From positions 39,123 through 50,349 of the forward strand of contig CAJTQX010000017.1 of NCBI GenBank assembly GCA_910578425.1: a stretch of DNA of 11,227 nucleotides. The letters run 5' to 3'. Made by a program: the position numbers and the translations under genes. Below the pieces are notes generated by a model. That model did no database searches, was not told the origin of the DNA, and saw only the letters and a program-made list of their open reading frames with translations. The stretch comes from an uncultured Anaerotignum sp. (lineage in GTDB: Bacteria > Bacillota > Clostridia > Lachnospirales > Anaerotignaceae). This document shows positions 1 through 5,069 of the stretch, piece after piece. Every line of letters starts with the position of its first letter. The first letter of the stretch is position 1.

Positions 1-63
1 CGGTATTAAAAGAGGACGTCGCGGTATTAAAAGAGGACGTCGCGGTATTAAAAGAGGACGTCG
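1..63 (+). repeat. Three perfect tandem copies of a 21-bp in-frame repeat coding one heptad each
   Basis: The unit starting CGGTATTAAAAGAGG occurs at 1-21, 22-42 and 43-63 with no mismatch, followed by a degenerate fourth unit (CGGATTTGAAAGACCGC). At 21 bp it encodes exactly seven residues (VLKEDVA), so gain or loss of copies keeps both reading frame and coiled-coil register. The array begins at the window edge, so more copies may lie upstream. Confidence 0.95.
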
Positions 64-308
64 CGGATTTGAAAGACCGCATGGACAAAGTTGAAAATGC
101 AGTGATAAGGATAGAAACAACGCAGGAAAATGTTACAAACAAAAAGTTACAGCTGCTTGCGGAAGGATTCCAGGCTGTACCCGAAATGTCCGAAGAATTA
201 CATACGTTATCGGATGATGTTGAGGTAATCAAATTTGATGTAGATATTGTCAAAAAGGTCGTAACAACACATTCTGCAACATTGAATAAGTTTGGCGTGG
301 CAAAGTGA
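1..308 (+). CDS. Coiled-coil heptad-repeat protein, 3' end only (5' truncated by window edge)
   Basis: The frame is open from base 3 to the TGA at 306-308 (about 101 residues visible) and continues off the left edge, so the true start is not seen; TTG at 69 and ATG at 81 are internal in-frame codons. The visible part begins with three identical VLKEDVA heptads, then DLKDRMDKVENAVIRIE, which keeps hydrophobic residues at heptad spacing. After a polar stretch (TTQENVTNKKLQLLAEGF) a second heptad-like segment follows (LHTLSDDVEVIKFDVDIVKKV). This predicts a long parallel coiled coil, soluble, with no membrane segment or signal in the visible part. It resembles uncharacterised heptad-repeat proteins I associate with Lachnospiraceae that share the ENVTNK and LLAEG motifs; that link is from memory. 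No enzymatic motif is visible and I assign no function. It converges on the gene at 419-820. Confidence 0.75.
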   Translation, partial: VLKEDVAVLKEDVAVLKEDVADLKDRMDKVENAVIRIETTQENVTNKKLQLLAEGFQAVPEMSEELHTLSDDVEVIKFDVDIVKKVVTTHSATLNKFGVAK

Positions 309-336
309 TTCCTGCCTGTTTTTCTGTATCAAAAAA

Positions 337-409
337 TGCCTCCGGAAAAAGCGGTTTGCCATAAGAGAACAAATTTTCTTATGACAATGCCCGAAATAAT
401 CCGGAGGCA
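337..409 (-). terminator. Nested hairpin, probable terminator of the 419-820 gene
   Basis: The outer stem TGCCTCCGGA (337-346) pairs with TCCGGAGGCA (400-409), 10 bp. An inner stem of 10 bp, one of them G-U, pairs CATAAGAGAA (360-369) with TTTTCTTATG (374-383) around a 4-nt loop. Read on the minus strand, the outer stem is followed at once by six T's (A's at 331-336), as expected of an intrinsic terminator for the cysteine-rich gene that stops at 419. On the plus strand the T's after the stem are weaker (415-420), so termination of the left-edge gene here is possible but less supported. The inner hairpin resembles the one at 4996-5044. Confidence 0.7.
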
Positions 410-418
410 AAATTGTTT

Positions 419-820
419 TTACAGCAGATTCTTTTCAATGATAGCGGCGGCGTCCTGCATACAGCCGGGGCAGCTCCGCAGCATAACGCCCGTATCCAGT
501 CCTTTCAGTTCGCGGCAGTTGATGGATTTATTTTTATCCAGGAATTCCTGTGTCATGGGTGCAAGAGTATCGTAGCAGGCAAGTTTGCTGTTTGGTGCAT
601 CCAGATTCCCGTCAGAAACCTTCAGGCCGACCAGATATGCCATTGCTGAAACTGCCCCACAGGGTCCCATCATGCCCATGCCGCGCCCGAAACATTCTGT
701 TGCGCGGAACGCATCTTTTTCATCTACATTATAAAGGTCAGCATATGCGCATGCAACGGACTGCGCGCAGTTATAGCCTTTCTTAAAATTTTCCATTACT
801 TTGTCGTATCTGTTTGTCAT
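419..820 (-). CDS. C_GCAxxG_C_C family (redox-active-Cys type) small protein
   Basis: Encodes 133 residues with eight cysteines: C18, C24, C43, C54, C82, C102, C117 and C120. The N-terminal GYNCAQSV, the glycine-rich FGRGMGMMGPCGAVSA (44-59) and the later NCRELKG and CPGC segments fit the C_GCAxxG_C_C family of small putative redox or metal-binding proteins common in anaerobes. No member's function is something I can state with confidence; the conserved cysteines suggest metal or Fe-S binding, or thiol chemistry, in the cytoplasm. There is no signal peptide or membrane helix. The ATG at 818-820 is preceded by an AGGAGG 8-9 bases upstream. The gene lies 100 bp downstream of rpsT in the same direction, but a strong terminator separates them and I see no clear promoter in the gap, so its transcription start is unresolved. 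A nested hairpin follows the stop. Confidence 0.88.
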   Translation of the reverse strand: MTNRYDKVMENFKKGYNCAQSVACAYADLYNVDEKDAFRATECFGRGMGMMGPCGAVSAMAYLVGLKVSDGNLDAPNSKLACYDTLAPMTQEFLDKNKSINCRELKGLDTGVMLRSCPGCMQDAAAIIEKNLL

Positions 821-868
821 GTGAAAGACCTCCTTATGTCTTTTCTGCGAAAAACGGTTTCTGTCTGC

Positions 869-905
869 AAAAAAAGGGAAAGCCGTTTTTTTTGCAGGCT
901 TTCCC
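869..905 (-). terminator. Intrinsic terminator of rpsT
   Basis: On the minus strand GGGAAAGCC (905-897) pairs perfectly with GGCTTTCCC (884-876) around a 12-nt loop, followed directly by seven T's (A's at 869-875). It begins 16 bases after the rpsT stop codon. Confidence 0.93.
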
Positions 906-920
906 CGATGTGTCAGTTTA

Positions 921-1181
921 TTAGAGACTATTTACCAGCTTTGTCAGGGAAGATTTCTTTCTTGCGACTGTATTTCTGTGATAAATCCCTTTGGTATAAG
1001 CTCTGTCGATTGTGGATACCGCGCTTTTGAGTGCAGCGGAAGCAGCGTCCTTATCCCCTGCGTTTACTGCAACGATTACTTTCTTCATTGCTGTTTTTAC
1101 CTGGGATTTGATCATTTTATTTCTCAGTGTTTTTTTGTTGATAACTTTGATTCTTTTCTTTGCAGATTTAATATTAGCCAA
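921..1181 (-). CDS. rpsT: 30S ribosomal protein bS20
   Basis: Encodes 86 residues, the usual length for bS20, starting MANIKSAKKRIKVINKK and rich in Lys, Arg and Ala throughout, as expected of this three-helix protein that binds 16S rRNA during 30S assembly. The closing part (DRAYTKGIYHRNTVARKKSSLTKLVNSL) matches the conserved family ending. The start codon is TTG at 1181-1179; no in-frame ATG gives the conserved MANIKSA start, and an AGGAGG lies 8-9 bases upstream. Escherichia coli rpsT is also known for a UUG start linked to its control. The gene is monocistronic by layout, with its own promoter, a leader of about 140 nt and a strong terminator. It is divergent from gpr, the same neighbour as in Bacillus subtilis. 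Confidence 0.98.
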   Translation of the reverse strand: MANIKSAKKRIKVINKKTLRNKMIKSQVKTAMKKVIVAVNAGDKDAASAALKSAVSTIDRAYTKGIYHRNTVARKKSSLTKLVNSL

Positions 1182-1239
1182 TGTTATTTCCTCCTAAATA
1201 CTCGTTTTGTGGTTTTCCGATATTGGGGAATATCGCTTT

Positions 1240-1316
1240 TTCAATTACCATTAACCACCTTTGAGGGCATTTCCCTCCGACACGGTCAGGCTCGCAAAAA
1301 GCCTTATGGTTAATTC
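1240..1316 (-). promoter_or_regulatory. Structured 5' leader of rpsT, candidate autoregulatory leader
   Basis: The predicted leader holds two small hairpins, AGGCT/AGCCT (1300-1304 with 1288-1292, 7-nt loop) and GAGGG/CCCTC (1273-1277 with 1263-1267, 5-nt loop). Both are enclosed by an 8-bp stem formed by ATTAACCA (1314-1307) and TGGTTAAT (1257-1250). A further hairpin, CGATATT/AATATCG with a CCCC loop, lies downstream at about 1218-1235. This is a three-way-junction-like arrangement. bS20 is known to control its own synthesis in E. coli; that this RNA is the bS20 target is inference. The fold was drawn by eye. Confidence 0.45.
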
Positions 1317-1326
1317 AACATATAAT

Positions 1327-1355
1327 ATTTTACCTGATGAACAGAAATAAGTCAA
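1327..1355 (-). promoter_or_regulatory. Sigma-A promoter of rpsT
   Basis: On the minus strand TTGACT (1355-1350), a 17-base spacer and TAAAAT (1332-1327) give a near-consensus housekeeping promoter. Transcription would start near 1320, leaving a leader of about 140 nt before the TTG start of rpsT. Confidence 0.85.
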
Positions 1356-1414
1356 TGAATATATTTCAAAACCTGCGGAAAAAATAAGGGAAACAGCAGG
1401 AGGGCGTTGAGAAT

Positions 1415-2428
1415 ATGGAACAGAAGAAAGAAGCAGAACAGCAGCCCGCATTTTCTGTGCGGACAGACCTTGCCATTGAGGCGCGCGAAATGGCGGCGGA
1501 AAACCAGCCCAAACAGGGAAATGAGCTGGATGGCGTGGACGTGGAAACGCGGGAAGAAGAAGATTACAGTCTGACCCATGTGCGTATCCTTTCCGAAGCG
1601 GGCAGCCGTCTGATGGGAAAGCCTATCGGCAATTATATCACGATCGAATCCGAAAAACTGAAGGAAAACGATATAGAGTGCCATGAAGAAATGATACGCA
1701 TTCTGGCGGAAAATATACGCGCGCTGGCAAAGCTGGAGGAGGGTGACAGCGTGCTTGTGGCAGGACTTGGCAACTGGAACATCACACCGGACGCGCTTGG
1801 GCCGAAGGTGGTTTCGCGTATTCTTGTTACCCGCCATTTGCAGGGCACGCTGCCGGAGGAAATTGAGGAAACTGTCCGTCCTGTGGCCGCAATCAGCCCA
1901 GGCGTTATGGGGATAACAGGCATTGAAACAGGCGAGATCATACGTGGAATTGTGGACAAGCTGCACCCTTCGCTCCTGATTGCGATAGACGCACTGGCGG
2001 CGCGCCGCTCCAACCGCATCAACGCCGCGATACAGATGTCGGACACAGGCGTCGCGCCCGGGGCAGGCGTAGGCAACTGCCGCATGATGCTGGACGAAGA
2101 AAGTCTGGGGATTCCCGTTATTGCTATTGGCGTGCCTACGGTGGTAGACGCGGCAACGCTGGTGAATGATACTATGGACAGAATACTCGGGGAAATGATA
2201 GAGCAGACGCAGAAGGGCTCGGAATTTTACCGTATGCTGCACAGTCTGGAGCAGGAAGAAAAATATCAGATGATTGCGGATATTTTAGGGCCGTATACGG
2301 GAAATATGTTTGTAACGCCCAAGGAGGTAGACGCAGTTGTTGACCGGTTGGCAAATATCATTGCCAACGGCATCAACATTGCCCTGCACCCGGGGATTAC
2401 AATGGAAGACATTAACCGTTACAGTTGA
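1415..2428 (+). CDS. gpr: Spore (germination) protease GPR
   Basis: Encodes 337 residues of the GPR family (peptidase family A25), which degrades small acid-soluble spore proteins during germination so that spore DNA is released and amino acids become available. The N-terminal VRTDLAIEAREM (15-26) is the family hallmark just after the propeptide that is removed in the forespore. The conserved core includes GLGNWNITPDALGPKVV (117-133), PGVMGITGIETGEI (162-175) and IDALAARRSNRI (191-202). D126 and D192 correspond by spacing and context to the two aspartates reported as essential in the Bacillus megaterium enzyme. It is somewhat shorter than the roughly 370-residue bacilli proteins. ATG at 1415 follows an AGGAGGG with an 11-base gap. 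Expression would be expected from a forespore sigma factor, but I cannot identify that promoter securely. It is divergent from rpsT; spoIIP, often next to gpr, is not here. Confidence 0.97.
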   Translation: MEQKKEAEQQPAFSVRTDLAIEAREMAAENQPKQGNELDGVDVETREEEDYSLTHVRILSEAGSRLMGKPIGNYITIESEKLKENDIECHEEMIRILAENIRALAKLEEGDSVLVAGLGNWNITPDALGPKVVSRILVTRHLQGTLPEEIEETVRPVAAISPGVMGITGIETGEIIRGIVDKLHPSLLIAIDALAARRSNRINAAIQMSDTGVAPGAGVGNCRMMLDEESLGIPVIAIGVPTVVDAATLVNDTMDRILGEMIEQTQKGSEFYRMLHSLEQEEKYQMIADILGPYTGNMFVTPKEVDAVVDRLANIIANGINIALHPGITMEDINRYS

Positions 2429-2440
2429 AATTAGAGTGAC

Positions 2441-2458
2441 CCCGCCGCTGTAGGCGGG
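2441..2458 (+). terminator. Possible weak terminator after gpr
   Basis: CCCGCC (2441-2446) pairs with GGCGGG (2453-2458) around a 6-nt loop, 12 bases after the gpr stop. The following tract (TACATATTTGTCCGATTTT) is only loosely T-rich, so efficient intrinsic termination is uncertain. Confidence 0.45.
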
Positions 2459-2538
2459 TACATATTTGTCCGATTTTCTGAAAACAAGGGTAAGATTAGA
2501 AGAAAATTAAAAATAGTGGATACAATTTCCGGTTTTCC

Positions 2539-2567
2539 TTGCTATTTCAGCATCCTTTCGTTATAAT
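2539..2567 (+). promoter_or_regulatory. Promoter upstream of yicC
   Basis: TTGCTA (2539-2544), a 17-base spacer and a perfect TATAAT (2562-2567) form a plausible sigma-A promoter. Transcription would start near 2574, about 38 bases before the yicC start. It probably serves yicC and perhaps remA-gmk-rpoZ. Confidence 0.7.
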
Positions 2568-2611
2568 AAGAAAACATTGCAGAAAGAAGGGACGTACAGG
2601 AAAGGGACGGA

Positions 2612-3511
2612 ATGATGGACGCGAAGGTTAGGAGTATGACAGGCTACGGCAGGGGTGAATTTACCGCCGAGGACAGGAAATTTACTGTGGAAATGCGGTC
2701 GGTAAACCATCGCTATAATGATATTACGGTGAAGCTGCCCCGCTTTCTGATCAGTCTGGAAGACAGGATCAGGAAAAAAACAGCGGAAAATGTATTCCGC
2801 GGGAAAACGGATATTTATATCAGCTTTGAAACGCTTTCCTCTGAGGATGTGGAGGTAAAGCTGGATGAAACGCTTGCGGCGGCATATGCAGAAAAGCTGA
2901 AGCATCTGCGGGATATACTGGGGGTTCCGCAGGCGGATGACGGCAGGATATTAGAGCTGACGGCGCGGTTTCCTGATGTGATTACAGCGGAAAAGGCACA
3001 GAAAGAGGAAGAAGCCCTGTGGGAAATTCTCCTGCCTGCCCTGGAGGACGCTGTGTCGCGTTTTCTGGCGATGCGTGAGACAGAAGGGGAAAACCTGAAG
3101 CGGGATATTTTGCAGAAGGGTGAGAATATCCGCGCGCTGGTTGCTGACGTGAAGGAACGCGCGCCGCTGGTTGTGGAGGAATACCGCGAAAAGCTGAACA
3201 GACGGCTGGAGGACATTCTTGGGAACGTGGAGGTTGACCCGCAGAGGATCGCGCAGGAGGTTGCTGTTTTTGCGGACAGGGGCTGTATTGACGAGGAGAT
3301 TACGAGGCTGGAAAGCCACTTGATTCAGCTGGACAGGATACTGCGGGAAGGCGGGCAGGTCGGACGGAAGCTGGATTTCCTTGTGCAGGAAATGAACAGG
3401 GAATCGAATACGATTGCGTCCAAAGCGAACGATGTGCAGATCGTGCAGGCAACAATCGCGCTGAAAAGCGAGATCGAGAAGATACGGGAGCAGGTTCAGA
3501 ATTTGGAGTAA
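2612..3511 (+). CDS. yicC: YicC/YloC family endoribonuclease
   Basis: Encodes 299 residues, close to the usual length of about 290. The family start VRSMTGYGRGEF (6-17) and VEMRSVNHRYNDITVKLPR (26-44) mark the YicC N-terminal domain. GQVGRKLDFLVQEMNRESNTIASKAND (248-274) and the closing charged helix mark the C-terminal DUF1732 domain. E. coli YicC is described as an endoribonuclease linked to degradation of the small RNA RyhB; the Bacillus subtilis homologue is YloC. Cytoplasmic. ATG at 2612 is followed by a second ATG codon (2615); GGAAAGGG at 2599-2606 is the likely ribosome binding site and favours either. The gene order yloC-remA-gmk-rpoZ matches B. subtilis, but a 197-bp hairpin element separates yicC from remA here. 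A promoter is visible at 2539-2567. Confidence 0.95.
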   Translation: MMDAKVRSMTGYGRGEFTAEDRKFTVEMRSVNHRYNDITVKLPRFLISLEDRIRKKTAENVFRGKTDIYISFETLSSEDVEVKLDETLAAAYAEKLKHLRDILGVPQADDGRILELTARFPDVITAEKAQKEEEALWEILLPALEDAVSRFLAMRETEGENLKRDILQKGENIRALVADVKERAPLVVEEYREKLNRRLEDILGNVEVDPQRIAQEVAVFADRGCIDEEITRLESHLIQLDRILREGGQVGRKLDFLVQEMNRESNTIASKANDVQIVQATIALKSEIEKIREQVQNLE

Positions 3512-3529
3512 GCGCGAAAGACTTAATAA

Positions 3530-3726
3530 AAGACCTTGGGGCTCTGCCCCAATCCCCGCGAGGGACGCTGTCCCTCGACCCTTCTGTCAGCCATGCGTTG
3601 CATGGCTGGGAGGTCAATATCAATATGGCATATATTTAGACTTTCCAGCCGCATTTTGCGGCTGGCTGATGGGTCAAGGGCAGAATGCCCTTGTGGGGGA
3701 TTTGGGGGCAACGCCCCCAAGGTCTT
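3530..3726. repeat. Symmetric six-hairpin palindromic element (MITE-like or REP-like), noncoding
   Basis: The ends AAGACC (3530-3535) and GGTCTT (3721-3726) are inverted copies, and the two halves (about 3530-3608 and 3645-3726) are diverged inverted repeats of each other. Six perfect hairpins lie inside, every one with a 3-nt loop: 3536-3552 (7-bp stem), 3559-3577 (8), 3588-3608 (9), 3645-3665 (9), 3675-3693 (8) and 3702-3720 (8). A central A/T-rich spacer (3609-3644) separates the halves. It fills the yicC-remA gap; the remA ribosome binding site begins 3 bases beyond its right end. Frames through it give low-complexity peptides with no family resemblance, so I treat it as noncoding. Function is unknown: a nonautonomous mobile element, transcript stabiliser or attenuator are all possible. 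Confidence 0.85.
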
Positions 3727-3740
3727 CACAGGGGGAACGA

Positions 3741-3998
3741 ATGGAGAAGATACAGTTTATGAATATCGGCTACGGTAATGTAGTTTCAGCGAACCGTGTG
3801 ATTGCAATGGTCAGCCCGGATTCCGCTCCTGTAAAACGCATGATACAGGACGCGAAAGAAAAGGGCAGTCTGATTGATGCGACATATGGCAGAAAAACGC
3901 GCTGTGTGATCATTATGGATAATGGAGCGGTGGTGCTTTCGCCCAATGTACCGGAAACGGTAGGCGGCAGGCTTTCCGCAGACCAGAAAGGAATGTAG
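3741..3998 (+). CDS. remA: RemA/DUF370 family extracellular matrix regulatory protein
   Basis: From the ATG at 3741 this gives 85 residues, MEKIQFMNIGYGNVVSANRV onward, which matches the RemA family in length and in its conserved blocks NIGYGNVVSANR (8-19), VSPDSAPVKRMIQDAKEKG (24-42) and LIDATYGRKTRCVII (44-58). The frame is open further upstream, but that part lies within the hairpin element and has no family similarity, while AGGGGGA 5 bases before 3741 is a good ribosome binding site. In B. subtilis RemA is a DNA-binding activator of biofilm matrix operons and osmoprotection genes, assembling as ring-like oligomers; the basic residues in the SANR and GRKTR blocks fit DNA contact. The role here is inferred from family. 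gmk follows after 6 bases, suggesting one transcript. Confidence 0.95.
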   Translation: MEKIQFMNIGYGNVVSANRVIAMVSPDSAPVKRMIQDAKEKGSLIDATYGRKTRCVIIMDNGAVVLSPNVPETVGGRLSADQKGM

Positions 3999-4004
3999 GC
4001 TTTT

Positions 4005-4622
4005 ATGAAAGAACAGGGAATACTGCTGATAATTTCCGGACCGTCAGGCTCCGGAAAGGGGACGATTGTGGAGCGGCTCTGCGGGAATGAGGATTTCTCG
4101 CTCTCCATTTCTGCCACAACGCGCCAACCGAGGGATTATGAGAAAAACGGCGTGCATTATTTTTTTCATACAAAAGAAGAATTTCTCAAAATGCGGGATA
4201 ACATGGAACTGCTGGAATGGGCAGAATTCTGCGGGAATTTTTACGGCACGCCCAGAAAATATGTGGTAGAAAAGCTGATGGAGGGACGCAACGTCATTTT
4301 GGAGATCGAAGTGCAGGGCGCGCTTCAGGTCAAAAAAATATATCCCGATGGTGTGCTGGTGTTCCTGATTCCGCCAAATTTGGAGGAGCTTGGCAAGCGT
4401 CTGACGAACCGTGGGACGGAGGAAAAAGAAGAAATCAACCGCAGAATACACCGCGCGCTGGAAGAGCTGGAGCTGGTGCAGGAATACGACTATGTGGTAG
4501 TAAATGATACGATAGAGCAGGCTGTGGCGGACGTGCAGGCGATTGTCCGCGCAGAACGCATGAAATGCAGCCGGAACAAAAATATTAAAAAGATATTCAA
4601 AGGAGAGATGGAATCATGCTAA
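4005..4622 (+). CDS. gmk: Guanylate kinase
   Basis: Encodes 205 residues, the normal length. It catalyses ATP-dependent phosphorylation of GMP to GDP in the purine nucleotide pathway, in the cytoplasm. The P-loop GPSGSGKGT lies at 12-20, the GMP-binding block SATTRQPRDYEKNGVHYFF at 36-54, NFYGTP at 78-83 and EIEVQGALQVK at 100-110; all are typical of bacterial Gmk. ATG at 4005 lies 6 bases after the remA stop and has only a weak AAAGGA 12 bases upstream, so translation may be coupled to remA. The last 7 bases of the gene overlap the start of rpoZ, and the rpoZ ribosome binding site lies inside its 3' end. The terminal GEMESC residues are simply the coding side of that overlap. Confidence 0.98.
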   Translation: MKEQGILLIISGPSGSGKGTIVERLCGNEDFSLSISATTRQPRDYEKNGVHYFFHTKEEFLKMRDNMELLEWAEFCGNFYGTPRKYVVEKLMEGRNVILEIEVQGALQVKKIYPDGVLVFLIPPNLEELGKRLTNRGTEEKEEINRRIHRALEELELVQEYDYVVVNDTIEQAVADVQAIVRAERMKCSRNKNIKKIFKGEMESC

Positions 4623-4966
4623 GACCTTCTTATACGGATTTGCTGGAAGTTTTCAATCGTGATACAGACGATATCACGCTGGGCAGCAGATATACGATCG
4701 TAATTGCCGCGGCAAAGCGTGCAAGACAGCTTGTGGACCACGCAGAGCCGCTGGTAGACGGCATAAAGGTGGATAAACCCGTTTCTGTGGCGGTAAATGA
4801 GCTTTATCAGGGAAAGATTAAGGTACGGGAAGGACATCCTGCCGAAAATCTGCCTGAGGAAGAAGAATCTACGGAGGAGCTTTTGGAAGAGTCCGAAATG
4901 ACTGATGACGTGGAGGATTTCGCAGAGGACGATGGCATGGAAGAATCTCTGGCAGAGGAAGAATAA
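4616..4966 (+). CDS. rpoZ: RNA polymerase omega subunit
   Basis: Encodes 116 residues, longer than the 65-90 typical of omega. The family core is clear: MLRPSYTDLLEVFN, SRYTIVIAAAKRARQLVD (24-41), then VAVNELYQGKIKV (58-70), which corresponds to the conserved element before the C-terminus. Omega binds the beta-prime subunit and promotes RNA polymerase assembly and stability. The extra length is a strongly acidic tail: 21 of the last 36 residues (81-116) are Asp or Glu. The ATG overlaps the end of gmk by 7 bases and is preceded by AAAGGAGAG about 7 bases upstream, so the two are translationally linked. In B. subtilis the operon continues into coaBC and priA; here a perfect hairpin ends it and the next gene is convergent. 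Confidence 0.95.
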   Translation: MLRPSYTDLLEVFNRDTDDITLGSRYTIVIAAAKRARQLVDHAEPLVDGIKVDKPVSVAVNELYQGKIKVREGHPAENLPEEEESTEELLEESEMTDDVEDFAEDDGMEESLAEEE

Positions 4967-4995
4967 AGCGCAGATAAGAATAAAAGACAGATAAT

Positions 4996-5044
4996 AAAGG
5001 CGGCTTGCCATAAGAAAATGGTTTTCTTATGGCAAGCCGCCTTT
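4996..5044. terminator. Perfect 23-bp-stem bidirectional terminator between rpoZ and the FMN enzyme gene
   Basis: The arm at 4996-5018 (AAAGGCGGCTTGCC...) is the exact reverse complement of 5022-5044, with a TGG loop at 5019-5021. A short T-rich run follows on the plus strand (TTATTAT) and on the minus strand (the complement of ATAAT), so it can serve both converging genes. It shares the core TTGCCATAAGA...TTTTCTTATGGCAA with the inner hairpin at 360-383. Confidence 0.85.
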
Positions 5045-5069
5045 TATTATGTAAAAACAGTGCCGCCTT

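Noticed and set aside
1..63. The 21-bp tandem repeats as a CRISPR array
   Set aside because: The units are directly adjacent with no spacers and are in frame with a coiled-coil protein.
1321..1326. Perfect TATAAT on the plus strand as a sigma-A promoter for gpr
   Set aside because: There is no -35 box at 16-18 bases upstream, it overlaps the convincing minus-strand rpsT promoter, and gpr is expected to use a forespore sigma factor. A TGAATA at 1356 has only a poor -10 partner, so no gpr promoter is called.
1352..2242. Minus-strand frame of 296 codons opposite gpr
   Set aside because: The residues are Cys/His/Arg-rich with no motif, typical of antisense reading of a conserved gene; gpr itself carries the family motifs and catalytic aspartates.
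3523..3778. Open frames on both strands through the hairpin element between yicC and remA
   Set aside because: The predicted peptides follow from the palindromic DNA (LGALPPNPPQG-like runs), show no family resemblance and lack ribosome binding sites; the plus frame joining remA is only an upstream extension of the real RemA frame.
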